From Pseudonocardia sp. TRM90224 (GTDB taxonomy: Bacteria > Actinomycetota > Actinomycetes > Mycobacteriales > Pseudonocardiaceae): 64,000 nt of DNA. The stretch covers positions 1 through 64,000 of the forward strand of contig NZ_JAJGSX010000013.1 in the NCBI RefSeq assembly GCF_021245725.1. The letters are read 5' to 3'. The number at the start of each line of letters is the position of its first letter. Position 1 is the first letter of the stretch. Position numbers and translations under genes: made by a program. This document shows positions 49,938 to 57,124 of this stretch, piece by piece. Below the pieces are notes generated by a model. The model worked only from the letters and a program-made list of their open reading frames with translations, was not told the origin of the DNA and did not search any database.

Positions 49938-50540
49938 TCAGCGCTGGTCGGAAGCAAGCCGGGCGCGCAGGCCGTCGCGGACGGCCGGCCACTCGTCACG
50001 CAGGATGCTGAAGACGACCGAGTCGCGGAACGTGCCGTCGGCGCGCCGCACGTGCCGGCGAAGCACCCCCTCGCGCTGCGCGCCGAGCTTGGCGATGGCG
50101 GCCTGCGAGCGGAGGTTGAGCGCGTCGGTCTGGATCTTGACGCGACCCATGCCGCAGTCGTCGAACGCGTGGGCGAGCAGCAGGAGCTTCGACTCCGGGT
50201 TCACCGCGGTGCCCCACCAGCGTGAGCCGTAGAGGGTCGAGCCGATGTGGGTGCGCTCGTTCGTCACGTCGACGTCCATGAGCGACGACGTCCCGACCAC
50301 GGTCCCGTCGGACACCAACCGGATGGTGTACGGGATCCGGCCGGGCGCCCGCAGCCGCTCGACGTGGTGCACGAGCGTCTCCTCGACGTCGGCGGGCGGG
50401 CCGTGCATGACGTAGCCCTGCTCGTAGACGGCCGGGTCGGCGAACAGCGGGAAGAGCGCCTCGGCGTCGGCGGGGACGAGCGGGTCGAGCCGGACCGTCG
50501 AGCCGATCAGCGGCCGTCCGTCGGGTGGGAGAGCGGGCAT
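49938..50540 (-). CDS. GNAT family acetyltransferase (RimJ/RimL type)
   Basis: 200 residues. Recognisable: VRLDPLVPADAEALFPLF, GTSSLMDVDVTNERTHIGSTLYGSRWWGTAVN (acetyl-CoA pyrophosphate loop region) and AIAKLGAQREGVLRRHVRRADGTFRDSVVFSIL, as in RimJ/RimL-like N-acetyltransferases. Substrate may be a protein N-terminus or small amine. Leaderless: minus-strand TAGGGT (50548-50553) ends 7 nt before ATG 50540. Divergent from the VOC gene at 50610. Confidence 0.87.
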   Translation of the reverse strand: MPALPPDGRPLIGSTVRLDPLVPADAEALFPLFADPAVYEQGYVMHGPPADVEETLVHHVERLRAPGRIPYTIRLVSDGTVVGTSSLMDVDVTNERTHIGSTLYGSRWWGTAVNPESKLLLLAHAFDDCGMGRVKIQTDALNLRSQAAIAKLGAQREGVLRRHVRRADGTFRDSVVFSILRDEWPAVRDGLRARLASDQR

Positions 50541-50609
50541 GGGGATCACCCTAAGCGGGTGTCCGATCCGTTCACGACACGCTCCGCCCGCGGTCCTAGC
50601 GTTGCCGGC

Positions 50610-51011
50610 ATGGCTATCGAGGCACGTTTGGACGCGGTAGGGATCATCGTGGCGGACATGGGGAAGGCGCTGGCCTTCTACCGCCTGCTCGGGGCGCCGG
50701 TGCCCGCCGGTGCGGAGCACGCGCCGCACGTCGAGGTCGTGTTCCCGAGCGGGATGCGGCTGCTCTTCGACACGGAGGCGGTGGTCCGGTCGTTCCACGC
50801 CGGCTGGGAGCCGCCGACGGGTGCGGGCCGGCTGGGGCTGGCGTTCGCGGTCGACTCGCCGGCCGACGTCGACGCGCTGCACGCCGAGGCGACCGCGGAC
50901 GGCTACCGGAGCGAGCTGGACCCGTTCGACGCGCCCTGGGGCCAGCGCTACGCGACGCTGCTCGATCCCGACGGCAACGGCGTCGACCTGTTCGCGCCCC
51001 TGCCCAGCTGA
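50610..51011 (+). CDS. VOC family protein (glyoxalase/bleomycin-resistance fold)
   Basis: 133 residues, two beta-alpha-beta-beta-beta units: VGIIVADMGKALAFYRLLG and DPFDAPWGQRYATLLDPDGNGVDLFAP. Metal ligands of dioxygenase or glyoxalase type are incomplete, as in many VOC proteins of unknown substrate. Leaderless: TAGCGT (50597) 7 nt before ATG 50610. Its last 64 bp overlap the tail of the convergent AraC gene. Confidence 0.83.
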   Translation: MAIEARLDAVGIIVADMGKALAFYRLLGAPVPAGAEHAPHVEVVFPSGMRLLFDTEAVVRSFHAGWEPPTGAGRLGLAFAVDSPADVDALHAEATADGYRSELDPFDAPWGQRYATLLDPDGNGVDLFAPLPS

Positions 51012-51706
51012 GCACCCAGCTGGCCGGGCGCGACACCGGCGAGCTGCCGCACCTCGCGGGAGAGGTGCGGCTGGTCGGCGTAGCCGGCGCCGGCTGCCAC
51101 CTCGGCGGCCGGCACGCCGGCCTGCAGGAGCTGCAGCGCGGTGCGGAAGCGCAGCACCCTGCGCAGCACGGCGGGTCCGTAGCCGAACGCCGCCAGGCAG
51201 CGGCGGTGCAGGGAGCGGGTGGTCCAGCCGAGGTCGTCGGCGATGCCCGCGGCCGAGCGGCCGGCGGCCGTGCCGGCGAGCACGATCTTCAGCGCGGGTT
51301 CGGGGAACGACCCCGGCAGCGCCCGCGTGAGCGCGGCCAGCGCCCCGAGCGGCTCTGCGCCGCCCTCGATGCGTGCGACGACCTCCGCCGCGAGCCGCGG
51401 GTGCAGCTCGGCGAGCGGGGCCCGCGCGTTGCGCAGCTCGGCGGCCGGGACGCCCAGCAGCGCCGGCAGCCGCCCCGGCGCGAACCGCAGCCCGGCGCTG
51501 CGCACGCCCGGCTCGCGAAGGACCGGGTGCGGCGCGGTGTCGGGCCCCGCGACCAGCAGGTCGCGCCCGTTCCACACGAGATCCATGCAGGCGTCGGGAA
51601 GGACGTCCTTCACCACGGGTGATGCCGCCGCGGCGACCTCCGCCCGCCAACCGCACTCGACCAGCCCGCGCAACGGCGCCGGCGGTGGGAGCTCGCGGTA
51701 GGACAT
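50948..51706 (-). CDS. AraC family regulator
   Basis: 252 residues. N-terminal DUF6597-like sensor (YRELPPPAPLRGLVECGWRAE ... GRDLLVAGPDTAP) and C-terminal HTH-18 (RSAAGIADDLGWTTRSLHRRCLAAFGYGPAVLRRVLRFRTALQ). Leaderless: minus-strand TACGGT (51713-51718) 6 nt before ATG 51706. The C-terminal 20 residues are encoded opposite the VOC gene end and are low complexity. Regulated genes not identifiable. Confidence 0.85.
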   Translation of the reverse strand: MSYRELPPPAPLRGLVECGWRAEVAAAASPVVKDVLPDACMDLVWNGRDLLVAGPDTAPHPVLREPGVRSAGLRFAPGRLPALLGVPAAELRNARAPLAELHPRLAAEVVARIEGGAEPLGALAALTRALPGSFPEPALKIVLAGTAAGRSAAGIADDLGWTTRSLHRRCLAAFGYGPAVLRRVLRFRTALQLLQAGVPAAEVAAGAGYADQPHLSREVRQLAGVAPGQLGAQLGRGANRSTPLPSGSSSVA

Positions 51707-51753
51707 GCGTCGACCGTAACGCCGGGTACCGACAGCCCGCTGGGCCCGGACGT

Positions 51754-51810
51754 CAGGAAAGTCCGCCATGACCCTCCGGGCCGCCACGAGGGATGTGAAT
51801 CCGTGCTGGG
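51754..51810. repeat. Family-D element D2
   Basis: Reverse complement of D1 (23473-23529) with about six differences; minus-strand frame reads QHGFTSLVAARRVMADFP. Upstream of the AraC gene. Confidence 0.75.
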
Positions 51811-51898
51811 CGCGGCCCGGCCCGCCGGGCGGTCGGGAGTGCCTTGCGCACGCATCCGCGGGGACGTGCTGGGGTTGGGGTGTGTGCGTTGCGCACGC

Positions 51899-51957
51899 GA
51901 GGGCAGGAAAGCCACTTTCAGGCCCTGTGAGGGCAGGAAAGTGGCTTTCCTGCCCTC
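51899..51957. repeat. Family-B double hairpin B8
   Basis: Left half has CTTTCAGGCC (one T to A change breaking the stem), right half intact. Confidence 0.88.
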
Positions 51958-51997
51958 CACCTGCATCCCGGGGCAGGTGGCCGACCGCTCGTCGTGG

Positions 51998-52088
51998 GAC
52001 CGGGTGGGGTCGACGTTGCATACCGTGGGTGTGCGTTGCACATGGCCGGCCATGAGCAAGGTGTGTCGACGGTGTGCAACGTCGACCC
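51998..52088. repeat. Family-C element C2
   Basis: Near-copy of C1 in inverted orientation; the central palindrome has decayed on one side (CATGAGCAAG for CATGTGCAAC), while outer GTCGACGTTGCA arms persist. Confidence 0.82.
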
Positions 52089-52113
52089 AGGGCTAGCGGC
52101 GATTCACCTGACA

Positions 52114-52148
52114 GCCACTTTCATGCAACGTGGTTGCATGAAAGTGGC
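52114..52148. repeat. Hairpin related to family B
   Basis: GCCACTTTCATGCAAC and perfect complement around GTG (16-bp stem). Contains the GCCACTTTC/GAAAGTGGC core of family B, but with a different interior; 38 bp after the YceI stop. Confidence 0.75.
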
Positions 52149-52185
52149 TTTCCTGACCCCACGCCGGAGGCGTGGGGAGGGGCGC

Positions 52186-52743
52186 TCAGGACTGGCGCAG
52201 CACGCCTTCGATCTCCAGGTTGATCTGGATCTTCTCACCGACCACCACACCGCCGCCGTCGAGCGGCATCGCGATGTCGACGCCGTAGTCGTTGCGGTTG
52301 ATCGAGGTCGCGGCGGAGAAGCCGGCGCGGGTGCCGCCGTAGGCGTCCGGGCCGAAGCCGTTGACCTCGAGCTCCAGCGAGACGGGGCGGGTGACGCCCT
52401 TGATGGTCAGGTCGCCGTCGAGGAAGAGGTCGCCGCCGTCCTCGCGGACGGCCGAGGAGCGGAACGTCCACGTCGGGTGCGTCTCGACCTCGAAGAAGTC
52501 GGCCGAGCGGATGTGGTTGTCGCGCTGGTCGTTGCCGGTGGTGATCGAGGTGGCGTCGATCTCGGCGCTGACCTCGGATCCGGTGATGTCCTCGCCGGTG
52601 ACGATCGAGCCGGTGAACGTGGCGAACCGGCCGCGTACCTTGCTGACCATCATGTGGCGCACCGTGAAGGAGACGTCGGAGTGCACCGGGTCGATGTCCC
52701 AGGTACCTGCAACGTATCCGGGGATCTTGGTCGCCGTGGTCAT
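52186..52743 (-). CDS. YceI family protein
   Basis: 185 residues. The lipocalin-like YceI pattern is clear: GTWDIDPVHSDVSFTVRHMMVSKVRGRF, ITTGNDQRDNHIRSADFF and DGDLTIKGVTRPVSLELEV, ending in NDYGV-type strands. No signal peptide, so cytosolic; family members bind polyisoprenoid or fatty lipids. Divergent from a MarR-type gene with several dyads between, so probably its target. ATG 52743 has GGAGG nearby. Confidence 0.9.
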   Translation of the reverse strand: MTTATKIPGYVAGTWDIDPVHSDVSFTVRHMMVSKVRGRFATFTGSIVTGEDITGSEVSAEIDATSITTGNDQRDNHIRSADFFEVETHPTWTFRSSAVREDGGDLFLDGDLTIKGVTRPVSLELEVNGFGPDAYGGTRAGFSAATSINRNDYGVDIAMPLDGGGVVVGEKIQINLEIEGVLRQS

Positions 52744-52772
52744 GTGAGCCTCCGTGAGGGGGAGTTATTTGA

Positions 52773-52821
52773 ACTCTCAGTTGTTGAGAGTGACGCTACC
52801 TCAAACGTGTTGAGGGCTCAA
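52773..52821. promoter_or_regulatory. MarR operator cluster in yceI-marR interval
   Basis: ACTCTCA N5 TGAGAGT (52773-52791), CCTCAA N5 TTGAGG (52799-52815) and TTGAGGGCTCAA (52810-52821): three overlapping dyads built from TTGAG half-sites. TAGGGG 52829 lies 7 nt before the marR ATG. Confidence 0.65.
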
Positions 52822-52841
52822 CTATTCCTAGGGGCACGTCC

Positions 52842-53357
52842 ATGACCCGATGGCTCGACGATGACGAGCAACACACGTGGCGCGGCTTCCTCGCCGTGAA
52901 CCGGATGCTGTTCGAGCGGCTGGAGCGCCAGCTGCAGACCGGCGCCGGTATGCCGCACGCCTACTACGAGATCCTCGTTCGCCTCTCCGAGACGCCCGGC
53001 CGGACGCTGCGGATGAGCGAGCTGGCGACCAACGCGCACTCCTCGCGCAGCAGGTTGAGCCACGCCGTGGCCCGCCTGGAGGAGATGGGCTGGGTGCGCC
53101 GCAAGCCGTGCGCGTCCGATCGGCGCGGCGCGCTGGCCGAGCTCACAGACGAGGGGATGGCCGCGCTGGTCGCGGCCGCGCCCGGGCACGTCGAGGAGGT
53201 GCGCGCGCAGCTGTTCGACGCGCTGAGCGCAGAGCAGGTGGCGGCGCTGGGGGAGATCTACGACACAGTGCTGGCTCATATGGCGCTGTCCCATATGGCG
53301 CCCTCTCGCACAGCTGGGCCCCACATGACGCCGGCGGAGACCAACGCCGGAGCCTGA
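52842..53357 (+). CDS. MarR family regulator
   Basis: 171 residues. Winged helix: RTLRMSELATNAHSSRSRLSHAVARLEEMGWVRRKPCASDRRG, then TDEGMAALVAAAPGHVEEVRAQLFDAL. Probably represses yceI and itself through the TTGAG dyads. The last 25 residues (HMALSHMAPSRTAGPHMTP) are low complexity with an internal repeat CATATGGCG, and differ from ordinary MarR proteins. ATG 52842 may be leaderless. Confidence 0.88.
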   Translation: MTRWLDDDEQHTWRGFLAVNRMLFERLERQLQTGAGMPHAYYEILVRLSETPGRTLRMSELATNAHSSRSRLSHAVARLEEMGWVRRKPCASDRRGALAELTDEGMAALVAAAPGHVEEVRAQLFDALSAEQVAALGEIYDTVLAHMALSHMAPSRTAGPHMTPAETNAGA

Positions 53358-53434
53358 TCGCCGCAGTCATGATCGCCTTACTGCGGACACCGCACGGTCA
53401 CCTCGCCGTCACCCCGGCCGGGTGGGATGCGCCC

Positions 53435-54571
53435 ATGCACGCACGCGCCAGGCTCGCGGCCGCCGCCGCACTCGGGCTCATCCTGCTGACCGCCCAGCCC
53501 GCGGCCGCGGGCGAGCACCACATCACCGTGGGCTTCCTGGGCGAGCACCGCATCCCGCCGGGGACGACGTTCAACGGCACGACCGTCGGCGGCTTCTCCG
53601 GCCTCGACCGCGACGGCGACACCTGGTTCGTCGTGAGCGACGACCGCTCCGCGCTGCAGCCGGCCCGCTTCTACACCGCGGCGCTGCGCTTCGACGGCCC
53701 CGCCGGGCACCTGAGCGGGGTGGAGCTGACCGGCACGCACCCGTTCCGGCGCGCCGACGGCTCCACGTACCCGGCGCTGAAGGGCGGCGACGGCACGACG
53801 CCCGACCCCGAGGACATCCGCGTCGACCCGCAGACCCACGAGCTCGCCTGGAGCCAGGAGGGCGAGCGGATCGTCCCGACCGACGGCACGCCCCCGACCC
53901 TGATCGACCCGGGCGTGCGGTTCGCGACGCGCGACGGCGCGTTCGTCCGCGACCTGCCGCTCGCCCCCGAGCAGAAGCCGAGCGCGCAGGAGCACGGCAT
54001 CCGGCAGAATCTCGGGCCCGAGGGCCTCACGTTCGCCGAGGGCGGCGACCTCGTCGTGACGGCCGTTGAGGGTCCGTTGCTGCAGGACGGCCCGGTGCCG
54101 ACGCGCACCGCCGGCGCGCTCTCGCGGATCGTCTTGCAGTCGCGGGCCGGGGACGTCCGGGCGCAGTACGTCTACCAGCAGGAACCGCTGTTCGCCGACC
54201 CCGTGCCCGCCGACAAGCTCGCCAGCACCGGGGTCACCGCGATCCTCGCGATCGACGCGGACGACCCGTCGCGGTTCCTGGTGCTGGAGCGCTCGTTCGT
54301 CACGGGTGTCGGCAACAAGGTGCGCCTCTACGAGATCGACACCTTCGGCGCTACCGACGTGAGCGCGACCGGGACGCTCGAGGGAGCGAAGCCGGTGCGC
54401 AAGCACCTCGTCGCCGACATCGGCGACCTGCCCGTCGCGTCCGTCGACAACATCGAGGGGATGGCCTGGGGCCCGGACCGGCCCGACGGCACGCAGACGC
54501 TCGTGCTGGTCAGCGACGACAACTTCAGCGAGACGCAGGTCACCCAGTTCATCGCGCTCGACGTGCGCTGA
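53435..54571 (+). CDS. Secreted esterase-like/phytase-like protein
   Basis: 378 residues. Signal peptide (ARLAAAAALGLILLTAQPAAAG), then a beta-propeller-like domain: VGGFSGLDRDGDTWFVVSDDR, PEDIRVDPQTHELAWSQEG, NLGPEGLTFAEGGDLVV, FLVLERSF and VDNIEGMAWGPDRPDGTQTLVLVSDDNFS. These match the phytase-like (esterase-like activity) family of extracellular proteins. True phosphatase activity is not proven for the family. ATG 53435 follows TGGGAT by 6 nt. Its end overlaps the convergent Nudix gene by 23 bp. Confidence 0.83.
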   Translation: MHARARLAAAAALGLILLTAQPAAAGEHHITVGFLGEHRIPPGTTFNGTTVGGFSGLDRDGDTWFVVSDDRSALQPARFYTAALRFDGPAGHLSGVELTGTHPFRRADGSTYPALKGGDGTTPDPEDIRVDPQTHELAWSQEGERIVPTDGTPPTLIDPGVRFATRDGAFVRDLPLAPEQKPSAQEHGIRQNLGPEGLTFAEGGDLVVTAVEGPLLQDGPVPTRTAGALSRIVLQSRAGDVRAQYVYQQEPLFADPVPADKLASTGVTAILAIDADDPSRFLVLERSFVTGVGNKVRLYEIDTFGATDVSATGTLEGAKPVRKHLVADIGDLPVASVDNIEGMAWGPDRPDGTQTLVLVSDDNFSETQVTQFIALDVR

Positions 54572-55088
54572 ACCAGCGCTCGATCCCGGCCCTTCCGTCG
54601 GGGACGAACGGGTGACCCTCCGGGTCGTCGAGCCATCCGCGCAGGTCGTCGAGCGTCACCCAGCCGCCCCACGCGATCTCCTCCGGCTGGTGGCGCACCG
54701 GCCCGTCCCAGCGGGCCTCGTAGGTGAACATGTGGCAGCGCACGCCGTCGCCCTCGAACGCGAAGCGCTCGATCGGGGTGAGCGGCACCTCGACGCCCAG
54801 CTCCTCGGACAGCTCGCGGACCGCCGCGGTGTCGGGTGGCTCGCCGGGGCCGATGACCCCACCCGCCCAGCAGTCGTACCGGCTCGGCCAGATCAGCTTG
54901 CCCGGCGTGCGCCGGTGGACGTAGACGCGCTCGCCGTCGCCGCTGCGCAGCAGGACACCGGTGGCGCCGTGCCAGATGCCCTCGCGGTAGACGACCCCGC
55001 GCGGCGCCACACCGGTCACCGCACCGGCGGCGTCGAACACGGCAACCGGCTCGTCCCCCGGCCTGGCAGGAAGCTGCACGGCCCCCAT
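54549..55088 (-). CDS. NUDIX hydrolase
   Basis: 179 residues. Nudix box complete: GVIGPGEPPDTAAVRELSEELGV (Gly, Glu and REx2EE). The N-terminal VAVFDAAGAVTGVAPRGVVYREGIWH and YVHRRTPGKLIWPSRYD match the YfcD/isopentenyl-diphosphate-isomerase-like branch, which hydrolyses nucleoside diphosphate derivatives or is uncharacterised. GGAGG precedes ATG 55088 closely. Confidence 0.9.
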   Translation of the reverse strand: MGAVQLPARPGDEPVAVFDAAGAVTGVAPRGVVYREGIWHGATGVLLRSGDGERVYVHRRTPGKLIWPSRYDCWAGGVIGPGEPPDTAAVRELSEELGVEVPLTPIERFAFEGDGVRCHMFTYEARWDGPVRHQPEEIAWGGWVTLDDLRGWLDDPEGHPFVPDGRAGIERWFSARRAR

Positions 55089-55127
55089 CCTGCCCCTCCG
55101 CCGGGGACACGCGGATAGGCTCGTGCC

Positions 55128-55154
55128 ATGAGCGTGCAGGAGACCCGGCCATGA
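55128..55154 (+). CDS. Leaderless mini-ORF coupled to dop
   Basis: Eight codons (MSVQETRP) starting ATG 55128, 6 nt after TAGGCT (55116). Its stop TGA overlaps the dop start as ATGA, and the dop Shine-Dalgarno AGGAG (55138-55142) lies inside it. Probably a translated upstream ORF that feeds ribosomes to dop. Confidence 0.5.
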   Translation: MSVQETRP

Positions 55155-56668
55155 CCACTCGACGGATCATGGGCACCGAGGTCGAGTACGGCATCTCGGT
55201 GCCGGGCGATTCCACGGCGAACCCGGTGATCACCTCCACCCAGGTGGTGCTCGCCTACGCCGCTGCGGCGGAGATCCCCCGCTCGCGCCGCGCCCGCTGG
55301 GACTACGAGGTGGAGTCGCCGCTGCGCGACGCCCGGGGCTTCGACCTGTCCGCGCCCACGCTGCACGCCCCGAACGACTCCGAGCTCGACGACCTCGGCG
55401 CCGCCAACGTGATCCTCACCAACGGCGCCCGGCTCTACGTCGACCACGCCCACCCGGAGTTCGCGACGCCGGAGGTCACCACCCCGCGCAGCCTCGTGAT
55501 CTGGGACAAGGCGGGGGAGCGGGTGATGGAGGAGGCGGCGATGCGCTCGGCGAGCGTGCCCGGCGCCCCACGCATCCAGCTCTACAAGAACAACGTCGAC
55601 GGCAAGGGTGCCAGCTACGGCAGCCACGAGAACTACCTGATGGCGCGCTCGACGACGTTCCCGTCGATCGTCGCGGGCCTCACGCCGTTCTTCACCACGC
55701 GCCAGGTCGTCTGCGGCGCCGGCCGGGTCGGGATCGGCGCGTCCGGCGACGAGTCGGGCTACCAGCTCTCGCAGCGCGCCGACTACATCGAGGTCGAGGT
55801 CGGGCTGGAGACGACGCTCAAGCGCGGCATCATCAACACCCGCGACGAGCCGCACGCCGACGCCGACAAGTACCGCAGGCTGCACGTCATCATCGGCGAC
55901 GCCAACATGAGCGAGTACTCCACCTTCCTCAAGGTGGGCACCACCGCGCTGGTGCTGGACATGATCGAGAAGGGCGTGCGGTTCGACGAGCTGCGCCTCG
56001 CCGAGCCCGTCCGCTCGGTGCACCGGATCAGCCACGACCCGACCCTGAAGCTCACGATCGACCTCGCCGACGGGCGCCGCATGACCGCCCTCGACGTCCA
56101 GCAGGCCTACTTCGAGAAGGCGCGCAAGCACGTCGAGAACACGATGGGCGCCGACGTCGACGACGACACCGCTGAGGTCCTGCAGGTCTGGGGCGACGTG
56201 CTCGACGCGCTCGCCCGCGACCCGATGGAGACCGCCGACCGGCTCGACTGGACGGCGAAGCTGCGGCTGCTGGAGGGCTACCGCGAGCGCGACGGGCTGG
56301 CGTGGAACTCGGGCCGGCTCGCGCTGGTCGACCTGCAGTACACCGACGTCCGCATGGCGAAGGGCCTCTACAACCGGCTCGTGGCGCGCGGCTCGATGAA
56401 GCGGATGGTCGACGAGGACGACGTGGTCGCCGCGATGCGCACGCCCCCGGAGGACACCCGTGCCTACTTCCGCGGCCGCTGCCTCGAGCGCTACCCCGCG
56501 GAGGTCGCGGCGGCGTCGTGGGACTCGGTGATCTTCGACATAGGCCGCGAGTCGCTCGTCCGCATCCCCACGCTCGAGCCGCTGCGCGGCACCCGCCGCC
56601 ACGTCGGCGAACTGATCGACAACTCCCGCACGGCGGAGGAGCTCGTGGAGGCGCTCACCCGCGGGTGA
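55151..56668 (+). CDS. dop: Proteasome accessory factor Dop (depupylase/deamidase)
   Basis: 505 residues. Carboxylate-amine ligase-like fold: RRIMGTEVEYGIS, LTNGARLYVDHAHPEFATPE, YKNNVDGKGASYGSHENYLM and NTRDEPHADADKYRRLHVI; the Dop-specific loop (TANPVITSTQVVLAYAAAAEI) is present near residue 30. Family knowledge: removes Pup from targets and, where Pup ends in Gln, deamidates it. Pup here ends in Glu, so depupylation is likely its sole role. Coupled to the mini-ORF by ATGA. Confidence 0.95.
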   Translation: MTTRRIMGTEVEYGISVPGDSTANPVITSTQVVLAYAAAAEIPRSRRARWDYEVESPLRDARGFDLSAPTLHAPNDSELDDLGAANVILTNGARLYVDHAHPEFATPEVTTPRSLVIWDKAGERVMEEAAMRSASVPGAPRIQLYKNNVDGKGASYGSHENYLMARSTTFPSIVAGLTPFFTTRQVVCGAGRVGIGASGDESGYQLSQRADYIEVEVGLETTLKRGIINTRDEPHADADKYRRLHVIIGDANMSEYSTFLKVGTTALVLDMIEKGVRFDELRLAEPVRSVHRISHDPTLKLTIDLADGRRMTALDVQQAYFEKARKHVENTMGADVDDDTAEVLQVWGDVLDALARDPMETADRLDWTAKLRLLEGYRERDGLAWNSGRLALVDLQYTDVRMAKGLYNRLVARGSMKRMVDEDDVVAAMRTPPEDTRAYFRGRCLERYPAEVAAASWDSVIFDIGRESLVRIPTLEPLRGTRRHVGELIDNSRTAEELVEALTRG

Positions 56669-56734
56669 CGGGGCGTGGGCGCAGGACGCGCCCATTGTCA
56701 CGGCGTTGGCGGCGGGCGTGTCGCCGATCAGCTG

Positions 56735-56763
56735 GGTACTGTTCAAGTACCGGACCCCGGTAC
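56735..56763 (+). promoter_or_regulatory. Dyad upstream of pup
   Basis: GGTAC N7 GTACC (56735-56751) and a third GGTAC at 56759, in the 144-bp dop-pup gap; possible regulator site. Function unproven. Confidence 0.3.
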
Positions 56764-56812
56764 GTCGTGCGCAGGCCGCGCGGTGGCCGGGGCCAGGCGC
56801 GAGGAGGGAACC

Positions 56813-57010
56813 ATGTCGCAGGAGCAGACGAAGCGCCAGGGCGGCGGTGGCGGCGACGACGACGAGGGCGCCGACGCCGCGGCAGCCGGCCAGGAGCGTC
56901 GTGAGAAGCTCGGCGAGGACGTCGACACGATCCTCGACGAGATCGACGACGTGCTCGAGGAGAACGCCGAGGACTTCGTCAGGGCGTACGTCCAAAAGGG
57001 CGGCGAGTAG
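56813..57010 (+). CDS. pup: Prokaryotic ubiquitin-like protein Pup
   Basis: 65 residues, disordered N-terminal half (QGGGGGDDDEGAD), helical binding region (LGEDVDTILDEIDDVLEENAEDFVRAY) and C-terminus VQKGGE. The last residue is Glu, so no deamidation is needed before ligation by PafA. GAGGAGGG precedes ATG 56813. Confidence 0.97.
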   Translation: MSQEQTKRQGGGGGDDDEGADAAAAGQERREKLGEDVDTILDEIDDVLEENAEDFVRAYVQKGGE

Positions 57011-57124
57011 TCGCCCGGTCATCGCTCAGCAGTCGCCGAGCACCGGCCCTCGGGCCGGCCAGCAGTACGAGCACCACGGCACCTGCACCACCGCACCCGC
57101 ACGAGGAGAGGCACGCACCGGACC

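Noticed and set aside
6131..51957. Family-B repeats as a CRISPR array
   Set aside because: Copies are scattered over 45 kb between genes, without regular spacers or cas genes.
47361..52088. Family-C elements as IS ends
   Set aside because: No transposase lies between them and no target-site duplications could be recognised, so an insertion sequence is not supported.
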